Positions 1 to 7,709 of a stretch of DNA of 36,587 nucleotides are shown here, piece by piece. The stretch's first letter is position 1. Each line of letters opens with the position of its first letter. The stretch comes from Candidatus Epulonipiscioides saccharophilum (lineage in GTDB: Bacteria > Bacillota > Clostridia > Lachnospirales > Cellulosilyticaceae): contig LNZM01000002.1 of the NCBI GenBank assembly GCA_002007295.1, forward strand, positions 29,707-66,293, given 5' to 3'. The notes below the pieces were generated by a model that saw only the letters and a program-made list of their open reading frames with translations, was not told where the DNA came from and made no database searches. The position numbers and the translations under genes were made by a program.

Positions 1-237
1 GTTGTAACTATCCACAGGTATACATTTCCGCATAAAAAATGTTATAACTATCCGTAGATAAATATTTCTGCATAAAAAATGTTATAACTATCTACAGATA
101 AACATTTTTGAATAAAGTTTTAAATATCCGCAGATAAACATTTCTGCATAAAAAATGTTATAACTATCCGTAGATAAATATTTCTGCATAAAAAATGTTA
201 TAACTATCCGTAGATAAATATTTTCACATACAATAAT
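1..237. repeat. 40-bp tandem repeat array upstream of pncB
   Basis: About six head-to-tail copies of a 40-bp unit fill the start of the window; the left edge is cut by the window boundary. Copies begin near 1, 41, 81, about 121 (36 bp, shortened), 157 and 197. Each unit opens with the palindrome GTTATAAC, followed by a near-dyad such as TATCTACAGATA or TATCCGTAGATA, then an A-rich tail. Copies 2 and 5 look identical over 40 bp. There are no unique spacers, so it is not a CRISPR array. It ends 26 bp before the pncB start codon and so sits where a promoter or operator would lie. Confidence 0.9.
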
Positions 238-263
238 GTTATGTGCTTATTAAGGAGGAACAA

Positions 264-1715
264 ATGAAAAATTTGACACTATTAACTGATTTATATCAAT
301 TAACTATGATGCAAGGATATTTTAAATCTGGATTCGGCGACAAGGAAGTAGTTTTTGATATGTTTTACCGTAAAAATCCGTATAACGGTGGCTATGCTAT
401 ATGCGCAGGTTTGGAACAGGTGATAGAATATATTAAGGAGTTACATTTTGACAAAGAAGACATCCAATATTTACGGAGTCTGAATATATTCGAAGAAGAT
501 TTTTTAGGAGCCTTAAAAGAGTTTAGATTTACAGGTGATATCTATGCTATTCCGGAGGGGACCGTAATATTTCCGAACGAACCAATATTGAGAGTTCATT
601 CTACTATAATGGAGGCTCAATATATAGAAACGGCCATATTGAATATAATCAATCATCAATCCTTAATAGCAACGAAAGCTTCTAGAGTAAGGTTGGCAGC
701 ACAAAACGATCGAGTCCTAGAATTTGGGCTAAGGCGAGCACAGGGGCCAGACGCTGGAGTTTACGGAGCTAGAGCAGCAATAATTGGCGGATGTAATGGG
801 ACGAGCGACGTATTGGCTGGCCAAATTTTTGATGTGCCGATATCTGGGACGCATGCACACAGTTGGGTAATGAGCTTTGATTCGGAGTTGGAAGCATTTC
901 GAACGTATGCTAATATTTTTCCGCAAGCTGCCATTTTGTTAGTGGACACGTATGACACATTAACTTCAGGAGTACCGAATGCAATAAAAATTTTTGACGA
1001 GATGCGAGAGCAAGGAAAATTAACTGGCTTATACGGAATTAGGTTGGATAGCGGAGACTTAGCATATTTATCCAAAAAGGCCCGCCGAATGCTCGATGCA
1101 GCTGGACATGAAGAGGCTATAATTAGTGCATCGAGTGATTTAGACGAAAACTTAATTACGGACTTAAAGCTTCAAGGAGCAAAAATTACTTTATGGGGTG
1201 TTGGAACCAGATTGATTACATCAGAAGGTTGGAGCGCTTTTGGTGGGGTATATAAAATCGTGGCTTGTAAAGACAAATATGGCGATTTTATTCCGAAAAT
1301 AAAACTTTCCGACAACGCTGCCAAAGTCACGAATCCGGGCATAAAAAAAGTTGTCCGTTGCTATGATACAGAGCATCATAAAATTAAGGTGGATTTAATA
1401 GCGTTAGATAATGAAAAATTCGATGAATCTCAAACTATTATTGCTTCGGATCACAATGCTAGATGGAAAAAAATGACTCTTCATCCTGGCCAATTTACTT
1501 TGCGTGAACTTTTAGTTCCTATTTTTCAGGCCGGTGCTTGCGTTTACGATTCACCTACTATTTTGGAGATAGCCGAATATGCTAAGTCTGAAATGAATAC
1601 CCTTTGGGAAGAGCATCTACGTTTTATTAATCCAGAAATAATGCCGGTAGATTTATCCGATAAGCTTTATCTTTTAAAAAATGATATGCTAAAGAATTTT
1701 GAAAAGGGGCTGTAG
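264..1715 (+). CDS. pncB: Nicotinate phosphoribosyltransferase (NAPRTase)
   Basis: Converts nicotinate, PRPP and ATP to nicotinate mononucleotide, the entry step of the Preiss-Handler NAD salvage pathway, in the cytoplasm. The protein opens with DLYQLTMMQGYF, typical of the family, and carries EFGLRRAQGPDAG, GTHAHSWVMSF with the conserved histidines, LLVDTYDT, GIRLDSGDLAYLS and WGVGTRL in the expected order. At 483 aa it is full length. I chose the ATG at 264 because TAAGGAGG lies 5-12 bp upstream; a GTG at 243 would place that Shine-Dalgarno inside the gene. The last codons and the TAG stop overlap the left end of a MITE-like repeat, so the C-terminal residues (KGL) may come from the repeat. 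The gene appears monocistronic. Confidence 0.95.
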   Translation: MKNLTLLTDLYQLTMMQGYFKSGFGDKEVVFDMFYRKNPYNGGYAICAGLEQVIEYIKELHFDKEDIQYLRSLNIFEEDFLGALKEFRFTGDIYAIPEGTVIFPNEPILRVHSTIMEAQYIETAILNIINHQSLIATKASRVRLAAQNDRVLEFGLRRAQGPDAGVYGARAAIIGGCNGTSDVLAGQIFDVPISGTHAHSWVMSFDSELEAFRTYANIFPQAAILLVDTYDTLTSGVPNAIKIFDEMREQGKLTGLYGIRLDSGDLAYLSKKARRMLDAAGHEEAIISASSDLDENLITDLKLQGAKITLWGVGTRLITSEGWSAFGGVYKIVACKDKYGDFIPKIKLSDNAAKVTNPGIKKVVRCYDTEHHKIKVDLIALDNEKFDESQTIIASDHNARWKKMTLHPGQFTLRELLVPIFQAGACVYDSPTILEIAEYAKSEMNTLWEEHLRFINPEIMPVDLSDKLYLLKNDMLKNFEKGL

Positions 1716-2180
1716 TATTAACAATTCCAAATATTAAATTCCGGATGACAGAAAGACGATGTAAACTTGCAAAATTTACAATTTACTTGAAAGCAACAAA
1801 ACTTGTATGCACGCTTTCTCCCTCCGTCAGCTAACGTTGACACCTCCCTCCCGGAGGGAGGCACCGCTGCCCCGTAATTTTGTAACTTCTTAAGTTCCCG
1901 GCTATGCCCATGGAAGGGAAGCAGGTTGCCCACACTCTTAGTGAGCTACGCAAAAAGATTCTTCAGTTCCCGGCTATGCTCCCGGAGGGAGACACCGCTC
2001 CCACGCCATTTTATTTTCTACGGGAGCCGTCGCCGAGAGCTGTCGTTAAATGACAGAAACAGAGTGCGAGCCTTTAATTTTTGGAATAAAAGAAGTTATA
2101 CACTTGCCCTTTGCACTTGAACTTAGCTATTAATGGGGTCGGCGCAAAGGGTAATTTTAGGTTATTAATGCGACAGCCCC
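1706..2180. mobile_element. MITE-like element with 17-bp terminal inverted repeats
   Basis: This is the largest part of the 616-bp gap between pncB and the GH2 gene. The left end (1706-1722) reads GGGGCTGTAGTATTAAC. The right end (2164-2180), reverse-complemented, reads GGGGCTGTCGCATTAAT, giving 17-bp inverted ends with four differences. No transposase is encoded. The interior contains modules seen elsewhere in the window: a GTCAGC...GCTGAC-type palindrome followed by CTCCCTCCCGGAGGGAGG, and two copies of TTCTTAAGTTCCCGGCTATG-type sequence (1887 and 1959). The first about 180 bp are closely matched at 31540-31710. Open frames inside it (for example 1926-2120) have no family features, and I take them as non-coding. 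The right end is followed by a palindromic repeat (2181-2205). Confidence 0.55.
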
Positions 2181-2260
2181 TGTCAGCGAAGCTGACTGAG
2201 AGGTTAAATAGCATTATCCAAAATTTGTTTGTTAACAATAAGCTTAAAAATTTTTTAACG

Positions 2261-2269
2261 TGGTATAAT
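2261..2269 (+). promoter_or_regulatory. Extended -10 promoter for GH2 gene
   Basis: The sequence TGG-TATAAT is a perfect extended -10 element (TGn plus TATAAT), 63 bp before the GH2 start codon. No good -35 hexamer is visible at 17 bp, which is acceptable for extended -10 promoters. Transcription would start near 2276. Confidence 0.6.
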
Positions 2270-2287
2270 AAAAATGTAGTCATCTTC

Positions 2288-2301
2288 AGGAAACGGTTAC
2301 A
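2288..2301 (+). promoter_or_regulatory. Probable CcpA cre operator
   Basis: AGGAAACGGTTACA matches the catabolite-responsive consensus TGNAANCGNTTNCA at every specified position except the first. It lies about 12-25 bp downstream of the predicted transcription start, a common position for CcpA roadblock repression. This implies that the glycosidase downstream is repressed when preferred sugars are available. CcpA binding is inferred from the motif only. Confidence 0.6.
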
Positions 2302-2331
2302 AAATATAAAAACAAAGGAGAAAAATATTTT

Positions 2332-4773
2332 ATGAAATACAATATGAATTTTGGCTGGAAATTTTTTGATGGTCATGCTGATCCGGGAGAAGAAGAAACC
2401 CCCTCAATAATATTTGAAACGCTTTTACCCAAAAAGTGGACCAAAGCGGGCAGTTTTAATCTTTCCATGCCAAAGTATGATGATAGCCAGTGGGTGGATG
2501 TTCAATTGCCACATGATTTTGTAATAGAGAGAGGGGTTTATACTAGTGAGGTTCCTTTTTCTATTGGTTCTTTAGCCACTGGTTGTGGATGGTACCGCAA
2601 GACTTTTAATTTACCAGAAGGGGCGCTTGGGCAAAGAATATTTCTAACATGTAATGGAATATACCGAGACAGTCAATTATGGTGCAATGGTGATATAATC
2701 AAAAGAGAGCTTAGCGGATTTAATAGTTATCGGACAGAGCTTACCGAAACAATAAATTACGACAAGCCGTCTACCTTAGCTATATTTTGTGATGCGACCG
2801 AACCTGAAGGATGGTGGTATACAGGTGGTGGAATTTATCGAGACGTTTTCTTAGAAATCGTACCGAAATTATGTTTTGTACCAGAAGGAATATATGTGAA
2901 GCAAACTGGTGTAGATTTGTCAACAAAGAATGTTGAATTTAGCGTCCAAATAGAGGTTGACAGCATGATGGAGGAGGAAGAAAACTTTACTTGTCAAGTA
3001 GAATTTTTTGATTCTAATAATCAATGTGTGGCTAACCAAACCTTTTTAGGCAAAGCCCCTGCATGCAAAATACATTATTTTGAGTTGCCTATGTCGATCA
3101 CAGATGCTAAGTTATGGAGTCCGGAAAACCCCCATTTATATGTAGCCAAGTTGACTTTAACTTCAGCGGCCGGTGTCGAGGTTTACGAACAAAGATTTGG
3201 GCCGAGATTGTTTGAGTACGATTCAAAATCTGGTATGAAACTAAACGGAGAAGCAATTTTCCTAAAAGGTGCTTGTGGTCATGACGATTTCGCCGGTGTT
3301 GGTGTTGCCTGCAATCGTTCAGTCCATGAATATAAACTTGATAAATTAATTGAGATGGGTGTTAATTCTTATAGATGTTCTCATAATCCGCCCGATCCAG
3401 TATTCTTAGATCTTTGTGATGAGAAAGGCATCATTGTTATGGATGAAATTCGTTGGCCGGGGTTGTCCGAAGAAACGATGAAACCATTTATAGATATGAT
3501 AAGGCGAGATCGTAATCATCCGTGTATTTATTCCTGGTCTCTATGTAATGAAGAGGCTGATTTACTCGGAAAGGACAAAGGCGTTAGAATTTTCAAAAAA
3601 ATGATTGCTATCGGCAAGACTCACGATGATACTAGAGACTACCTAATGGCTATAAATGCCCGCTACAGAAACCATATATTAAATCACAGAGCAAAAGGAT
3701 TAGAGCTTCCATTAAACGGGGTTAATTACATGATGCTACGAGATTTCGAAGTTTTCAATTTATTGAGCCAAGAAAATCCTGATGGCTGTTTTGTGAATAC
3801 CGAGTTAATAGGGCTAGCAACAGTACGAATTGACAAATATATGAATAAAGCCCCCGAAGATAGACTGATAACACAAGCGAAAACGGTCAGCGCTGTTTGG
3901 CCGAACGAAGAAACTTACGCTAATCTCACCTGCTATGGCGATTGTTATCCACGTTGGGGACAAACTCCCGAAGAAGCCTTAAAAGCATATGTAGATCAGC
4001 CTCATATGTGTGGCCTATATATTTGGACTGGCATAGACTATCGTGGCGAGACTTTCCCTTACCGATACCCTAACGTTATTTCCCCTTTTGGCCTTATAGA
4101 TTATATTGGTATTTTTAAAGATTGGGCCTACTATTTTAAAGCTCATTGGACTGATCAAAAATTTATTTGGCTTATGCCTTCAACGTGGAATTTAAAAGCT
4201 TTAGAAGGTGATTTAATTAAAGTTTACGCCATATCCTCAGTTAATGAAGCAGAATTGTTTTTAAATGGGAATTCTCTTGGTCGACAATCTAAAAATACAT
4301 TGGACAACTTCTTTTGGTCTGTTCCTTACACCAAGGGTGAGCTGACTGTTGTAGCTTATGAAAACGGCTCAGAGATTAGCTATCATACAATTAAAAGCGC
4401 TGAAAAAGAGTATAGGCTAAAAGCTACATGCTCAAAGCATACTTTATCCGCAAATAGCGACGACTGCTCTTTAATTGAAATCGGCGTTTATGATAGATTC
4501 GATAATCCGGTTAATGACAGTGAAATTTTAATCGATCTAGAAATAATCGGCTCAGGTAAGTTGTTAGGCCAAGGAAATGGAGATATATCTAGCCTGGAGC
4601 ATGACAAAGTACCGTATCGCCGATTATACGGAGGAAAAGCATTAGCCATTATCCAAAGTACAGATGATTTAGGCAGTATTAAATTAATTGTTTCGGCCGG
4701 TGGAGTTATTCCAGCAGAAATTGAAATCGAGGTTATAGCTACCGAAGATATGTTGCCACGGCTCCCATTTTAG
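2332..4773 (+). CDS. GH2 family glycosidase, beta-galactosidase-like
   Basis: Glycoside hydrolase family 2 enzyme expected to remove terminal beta-linked sugars from oligosaccharides. No signal peptide is seen, so it should act in the cytoplasm. The 813-aa protein has the GH2 order: an N-terminal jelly-roll sugar-binding domain (DGHADPG..., GCGWYRKTF, WYTGGGIYRDV), an immunoglobulin-like domain, and a TIM barrel with NGEAIFLKGACGHDDF and YRCSHNPPDP. The likely acid/base is Glu407 in WSLCNEEAD, and the likely nucleophile is Glu491 in VNTELIG. IWTGIDYRGE near the barrel end and a C-terminal Ig-like domain (KATCSKHTLSANSDD...) follow. AAGGAG precedes the ATG. Members of this subfamily have varied substrates, so beta-galactosidase is the nearest label and not proven. 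A cre-like site upstream suggests carbon catabolite repression. Confidence 0.85.
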   Translation: MKYNMNFGWKFFDGHADPGEEETPSIIFETLLPKKWTKAGSFNLSMPKYDDSQWVDVQLPHDFVIERGVYTSEVPFSIGSLATGCGWYRKTFNLPEGALGQRIFLTCNGIYRDSQLWCNGDIIKRELSGFNSYRTELTETINYDKPSTLAIFCDATEPEGWWYTGGGIYRDVFLEIVPKLCFVPEGIYVKQTGVDLSTKNVEFSVQIEVDSMMEEEENFTCQVEFFDSNNQCVANQTFLGKAPACKIHYFELPMSITDAKLWSPENPHLYVAKLTLTSAAGVEVYEQRFGPRLFEYDSKSGMKLNGEAIFLKGACGHDDFAGVGVACNRSVHEYKLDKLIEMGVNSYRCSHNPPDPVFLDLCDEKGIIVMDEIRWPGLSEETMKPFIDMIRRDRNHPCIYSWSLCNEEADLLGKDKGVRIFKKMIAIGKTHDDTRDYLMAINARYRNHILNHRAKGLELPLNGVNYMMLRDFEVFNLLSQENPDGCFVNTELIGLATVRIDKYMNKAPEDRLITQAKTVSAVWPNEETYANLTCYGDCYPRWGQTPEEALKAYVDQPHMCGLYIWTGIDYRGETFPYRYPNVISPFGLIDYIGIFKDWAYYFKAHWTDQKFIWLMPSTWNLKALEGDLIKVYAISSVNEAELFLNGNSLGRQSKNTLDNFFWSVPYTKGELTVVAYENGSEISYHTIKSAEKEYRLKATCSKHTLSANSDDCSLIEIGVYDRFDNPVNDSEILIDLEIIGSGKLLGQGNGDISSLEHDKVPYRRLYGGKALAIIQSTDDLGSIKLIVSAGGVIPAEIEIEVIATEDMLPRLPF

Positions 4774-4885
4774 AGGAGCTGTCAGCGAAGCTGACTGAGG
4801 GGTTCTTATCGTGCTGTGGTCCCGCCAAGTCTCTCCTTCTAGGAGAGCTGTCACGAAGTGCCTGAGAGGTTCTAATTATTTTTCT
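4774..4885. repeat. Palindromic intergenic repeats after GH2 gene
   Basis: Two repeat modules start directly after the GH2 stop. The first holds GTCAGCGAAGCTGAC (near 4783) followed by TGAGGGGTTCTT. The second holds a GTCACGAAGTG-type arm (near 4849) followed by CCTGAGAGGTTCT. They are reverse-orientation members of the family seen at 2181, 11072, 26460 and 29500. The hairpins could act as 3' mRNA stabilisers or weak terminators. Confidence 0.75.
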
Positions 4886-4945
4886 ATAATAGCTAGATTT
4901 TAACAAACTTTTGATATATATTATTTAAGAAAGGAGGTTAATGTC

Positions 4946-5686
4946 ATGTTAAAAGGCTTACGGACCTTATTATTTATGATATGTCACTTTATTGTAAATA
5001 CACCGGGCAGAATAAAATATAGAGTAGATAATAAGGAACTAGATGTGGAGCAAAAAAAGTTATATACAGAAAAGATTTATCGAATCATGCAGAGCTTTTG
5101 TCGAGGGATGATAAAGGCATCTGGTTCGGAACTAATAGTTATGGGCGAAGAAAATTTACCAAGTGAACCGGGAAATCTATATGTATCGAACCACCGAGGA
5201 TTTTATGATCCGATGGCCATAGCTGCGGTTGTAAATGATCCTTGTATATTTATTGGCAAGAATGGAATAAGTAAGATGCCGATTATTAGAACTTGGTTTA
5301 CTGCGATAGGTAGTATATATATAACGAGAGAAGATGCTCGTCAAGCTTTGGAAGTTATAAAAAAGGGAACAGAAGAGTTAAAAAATCACCAATCCTTAGT
5401 TATTTATCCAGAAGGAACTAGAAGCAAAACTGGAGAATTAGGTGAGTTCAAAGGCGGTAGTTTCAAATTAGCATTTAACTCCGGTGCTACAATAGTTCCT
5501 GTGGCTATAAAGAATACAGAATGCATATTTGAAAATAATAAGTTCCCAAATATGATAAAATCAGCTATAGTGTATGTAAATATAGGAAAACCAATATCAG
5601 TACAGGACTTAAGTAGAGCGGAACAAAAGGCTCTACCAAAAAAAGTTGAAGAATATGTACAAAAACTATTTAATGAAATACCATAA
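4946..5686 (+). CDS. plsC: 1-acyl-sn-glycerol-3-phosphate acyltransferase (PlsC family)
   Basis: Transfers an acyl chain to lysophosphatidic acid to make phosphatidic acid, the second acylation step of membrane phospholipid synthesis, at the inner face of the membrane. The HX4D catalytic motif is at residues 83-88 (NHRGFYDP) and the acceptor-binding motif PEGTR is at 155-159, followed by FKGGSFKLA and IVPVAI, all typical of the family. One hydrophobic segment lies at the extreme N-terminus. At 246 aa it is normal in length. AAAGGAGG precedes the ATG. The last about 45 bp are repeated three more times downstream, so the 3' end has been duplicated. Confidence 0.92.
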   Translation: MLKGLRTLLFMICHFIVNTPGRIKYRVDNKELDVEQKKLYTEKIYRIMQSFCRGMIKASGSELIVMGEENLPSEPGNLYVSNHRGFYDPMAIAAVVNDPCIFIGKNGISKMPIIRTWFTAIGSIYITREDARQALEVIKKGTEELKNHQSLVIYPEGTRSKTGELGEFKGGSFKLAFNSGATIVPVAIKNTECIFENNKFPNMIKSAIVYVNIGKPISVQDLSRAEQKALPKKVEEYVQKLFNEIP

Positions 5687-5825
5687 AAAATCAAAAAATA
5701 TGTACAAAAACTATTTATTGTGATATCATAAAGAGCTGAAGAACATGTACAAAAACTATTTATATTGTGATAGTATAAAAAGTTGAAGAATATGTACTAA
5801 AACTATTTAATGATATATCTTAAAA
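5639..5825 (+). repeat. Four tandem copies of the plsC 3' end
   Basis: The last codons of plsC, with its stop, are repeated after the gene at periods of 45, 45 and 47 bp. The shared core ATGTACAAAAACTATTTA (or a one-base variant) starts near 5655, 5700, 5745 and 5792. Each copy keeps a stop-like TAA after the core. Copy four is closer to copy one in its upstream part (AAAGTTGAAGAATATGTAC) than copies two and three are. This stretch fills most of the 202-bp gap before the next gene. Confidence 0.9.
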
Positions 5826-5888
5826 AATATAGCTAAAAAGAGATATCAAGCAGAAGTTTATTACTAAATCCGAAAAGGAGTGATGTAA

Positions 5889-6548
5889 ATGAACCGAGGG
5901 ATTATTTCGTTACTAACCGCTACGACACCGATAACAGATCAAGTTACGGAGGTTGCTGAGGTTGCTAATCAGGGGATGAACGGCTGGCTTGTTGCATTAA
6001 TTTGGGTCATTGTTATTGGAGCGATTCTTACTGGTTTGTATTTTTGGGGTAAGAGAATCCAAGGACGGTTAGATCAGCAACAAGCTATGATAAATGAGCA
6101 TAAACAAGCAACACAAATTTTTGTTATTGATAAAAAGAAGGATAAGCTGGCTAATATAAATTTGCCAAAAATGGTTAAAGAGCAAATACCGAAGAAACAG
6201 GCCAAAAGGCAAATGCCTGTAGTTATAGCTAAAATAGGCCCACAAATTTTAACTTTACTTTGTGATGAGAGTGTTTACAACGTCCTACCAGTGAAAAAAA
6301 CTTGTAAAGTTGAACTGGCCGGCGTACTAATAGTTAGCGTATTAAGTGGTAAACTACCTCAACCGACTAAAACTGGCTTCAGACAAAAAATGCTAGTAAG
6401 AGCTAGCAAGCTACGTAATAAATCTGAGACTTTAAAAAACGACGCTGCCAAAGCCGACCAGGCTAGCAAAGAAGCTAAGGCGAAAAAGCAAGCGGAGAAA
6501 GCACAGCAAAAGGCTCAAAAACAAGCATTAAAAAATCAAAATAAATAA
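5889..6548 (+). CDS. Conserved single-pass membrane protein with Lys-rich tail
   Basis: A 219-aa protein of unknown function. Residues about 35-54 form one strong transmembrane helix (WLVALIWVIVIGAILTGLYF) after a short polar N-terminus. A cytoplasmic domain follows with IFVIDKKKDKLANINLPKMV, VVIAKIGPQILTLLCDE and VLPVKKTCKVELAGV. The last about 55 residues are rich in Lys, Ala and Gln and are probably a coiled coil or disordered basic tail. From memory, this arrangement resembles a hypothetical protein widespread in Lachnospiraceae; I know of no assigned role. A basic tail next to the membrane could contact phospholipid, nucleic acid or the ribosome, but that is a guess. AAAGGAG lies upstream of the ATG. 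It may share a transcript with plsC. Confidence 0.75.
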   Translation: MNRGIISLLTATTPITDQVTEVAEVANQGMNGWLVALIWVIVIGAILTGLYFWGKRIQGRLDQQQAMINEHKQATQIFVIDKKKDKLANINLPKMVKEQIPKKQAKRQMPVVIAKIGPQILTLLCDESVYNVLPVKKTCKVELAGVLIVSVLSGKLPQPTKTGFRQKMLVRASKLRNKSETLKNDAAKADQASKEAKAKKQAEKAQQKAQKQALKNQNK

Positions 6549-6552
6549 TTTT

Positions 6553-6604
6553 AAGCCTAGTAACAAATACTAACCACTAAATGGTTATATTCTATACTAG
6601 GCTT
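6553..6604 (+). terminator. Inverted repeat, probable terminator
   Basis: AAGCCTAGTA (6553-6562) pairs perfectly with TACTAGGCTT (6595-6604). A smaller inner hairpin (AACCA/TGGTT) lies between the arms. It starts 5 bp after the stop of the preceding gene. The U-tract is weak (GTTATATTTT), so termination strength is uncertain. Confidence 0.6.
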
Positions 6605-6661
6605 GTTATATTTTAAGCAAATCTTTTATATTATAGTTAAAAAGGAGGTGTTTTATTTTAA

Positions 6662-7543
6662 ATGATGTCTCAGGTGAAATATTATTATTATAATTTAAAG
6701 AAGCGTTTTGTTAACCATGATGTCAGTTCTAGAAGTGCTCAAATGGCCTATTATTGGATACTAGCTATATTCCCATTTTTGTTCATGATAATTAATATAA
6801 TATCTTATATCAAAATCGATTCCATAAATTTCATGGATTACGTCCCAAAGGTAGTTCCTAGTATGGTGGCCCCTTTAGTTCAATCAACCGTAGATTCTAT
6901 GATAGCACAAAGATCTGGTACCGGTATTTTGATCGGTGCTGCTTTGGCCTTATGGTCTACATCGGCGGCGGTTAATACTTTGATAAAAGGTATATACTTA
7001 TCCTATGGGGTGGTGGATAGCAGAAATTTTATTGTTAGAAAAATTGCTGGTATGATGTACTCTCTACTTTTGGCCTTCACACTAATTGCTATGGTTGTCC
7101 TATTAATTTTTGGTAACAAAGTTGGTCAATATATATTAGGATTCATGTCTGGGAAATATCCGAAATCGTACGCTTTAATGTGGGATAGCACAAGATTAAT
7201 GTTATCCTGGGTTTTAATTTTGCTCGGCTCATATTTCATTCACAGAGTAATACCTAGGCGACATATAAAAGATAGGTATTTATGGCCGGGGGTAGTATTT
7301 ACAGCAGTGTCATGGTATGTGTTTTCATATATATTTTCAGCATATATAGACTCGTTTTCAAACTATGGATCTATGTACGGAAGCATCGGAGGAATATTCG
7401 TATTATTAATCTGGCTGTATGTAAACGGATTATTTATTGTAATTGGATCCGAAATAAATGCTATCATATTAATAAACAAAAATGTACCGTATAGAAAAAT
7501 ATTAAATTCCAGCGTCAGAGGTCGTATGTTTCAAAAGCATTGA
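6662..7543 (+). CDS. YihY/BrkB family membrane protein
   Basis: Polytopic membrane protein of the YihY/virulence factor BrkB family, once mislabelled ribonuclease BN. Its molecular function is not established. The family signatures are visible: SSRSAQMAYYWILAIFPFLF near the N-terminus, LWSTSAAVNTLIKGI, and the C-terminal YGSIGGIFVLLIWLYVNGL with IGSEINA. About six transmembrane helices are predictable by eye in 293 aa, the usual length. A TAA stop lies immediately before the ATG in the same frame, so the start cannot be further upstream. AAAGGAGGTG is 12-13 bp from this ATG, a rather long spacing; the next codon but one (6665) is also ATG. Confidence 0.9.
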   Translation: MMSQVKYYYYNLKKRFVNHDVSSRSAQMAYYWILAIFPFLFMIINIISYIKIDSINFMDYVPKVVPSMVAPLVQSTVDSMIAQRSGTGILIGAALALWSTSAAVNTLIKGIYLSYGVVDSRNFIVRKIAGMMYSLLLAFTLIAMVVLLIFGNKVGQYILGFMSGKYPKSYALMWDSTRLMLSWVLILLGSYFIHRVIPRRHIKDRYLWPGVVFTAVSWYVFSYIFSAYIDSFSNYGSMYGSIGGIFVLLIWLYVNGLFIVIGSEINAIILINKNVPYRKILNSSVRGRMFQKH

Positions 7544-7550
7544 GCACTTA

Positions 7551-7700
7551 GCACTTGATTTTATACAAAATTCAAGTGCGTCGCTTCGCTCTTTTACTCT
7601 ATCCGTCAGCTTCGCTACCACCTTCCTCAAGAGGAAGGATTAAGTGCACAACTTCGCTCGAAGGATTGCACGGTAGCGAAACAAACTGAGGGATCGAAAG
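7551..7700. repeat. Hairpin and modular repeat before P1 peptidase gene
   Basis: A strong hairpin (GCACTTGA at 7551-7558 with TCAAGTGC at 7572-7579) follows the YihY gene and may terminate it. After it comes a repeat module containing CGCTTCGCTCTTTTACTC and TATCCGTCAGCTTCGCT, present in inverted orientation at 31770-31820. CCTTCCTCAAGAGGAAGG and TTCGCT...AGCGAA (7653-7679) add further dyads. The loop of the last dyad contains 15 bases identical to part of the downstream gene. Confidence 0.7.
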
Positions 7701-7709
7701 GAGAATAAC

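Noticed and set aside
1-237. CRISPR array
   Set aside because: The 40-bp units are contiguous and have no variable spacers between them; no cas genes are nearby.
1926-2335. Small genes in the pncB-GH2 gap
   Set aside because: Open frames here run through repeat modules, the promoter and the cre-like site; none has a convincing start or conserved motif.
7551-7579. Definite Rho-independent terminator after the YihY-like gene
   Set aside because: The hairpin is strong, but no run of T follows, so I list it only as part of the repeat region.
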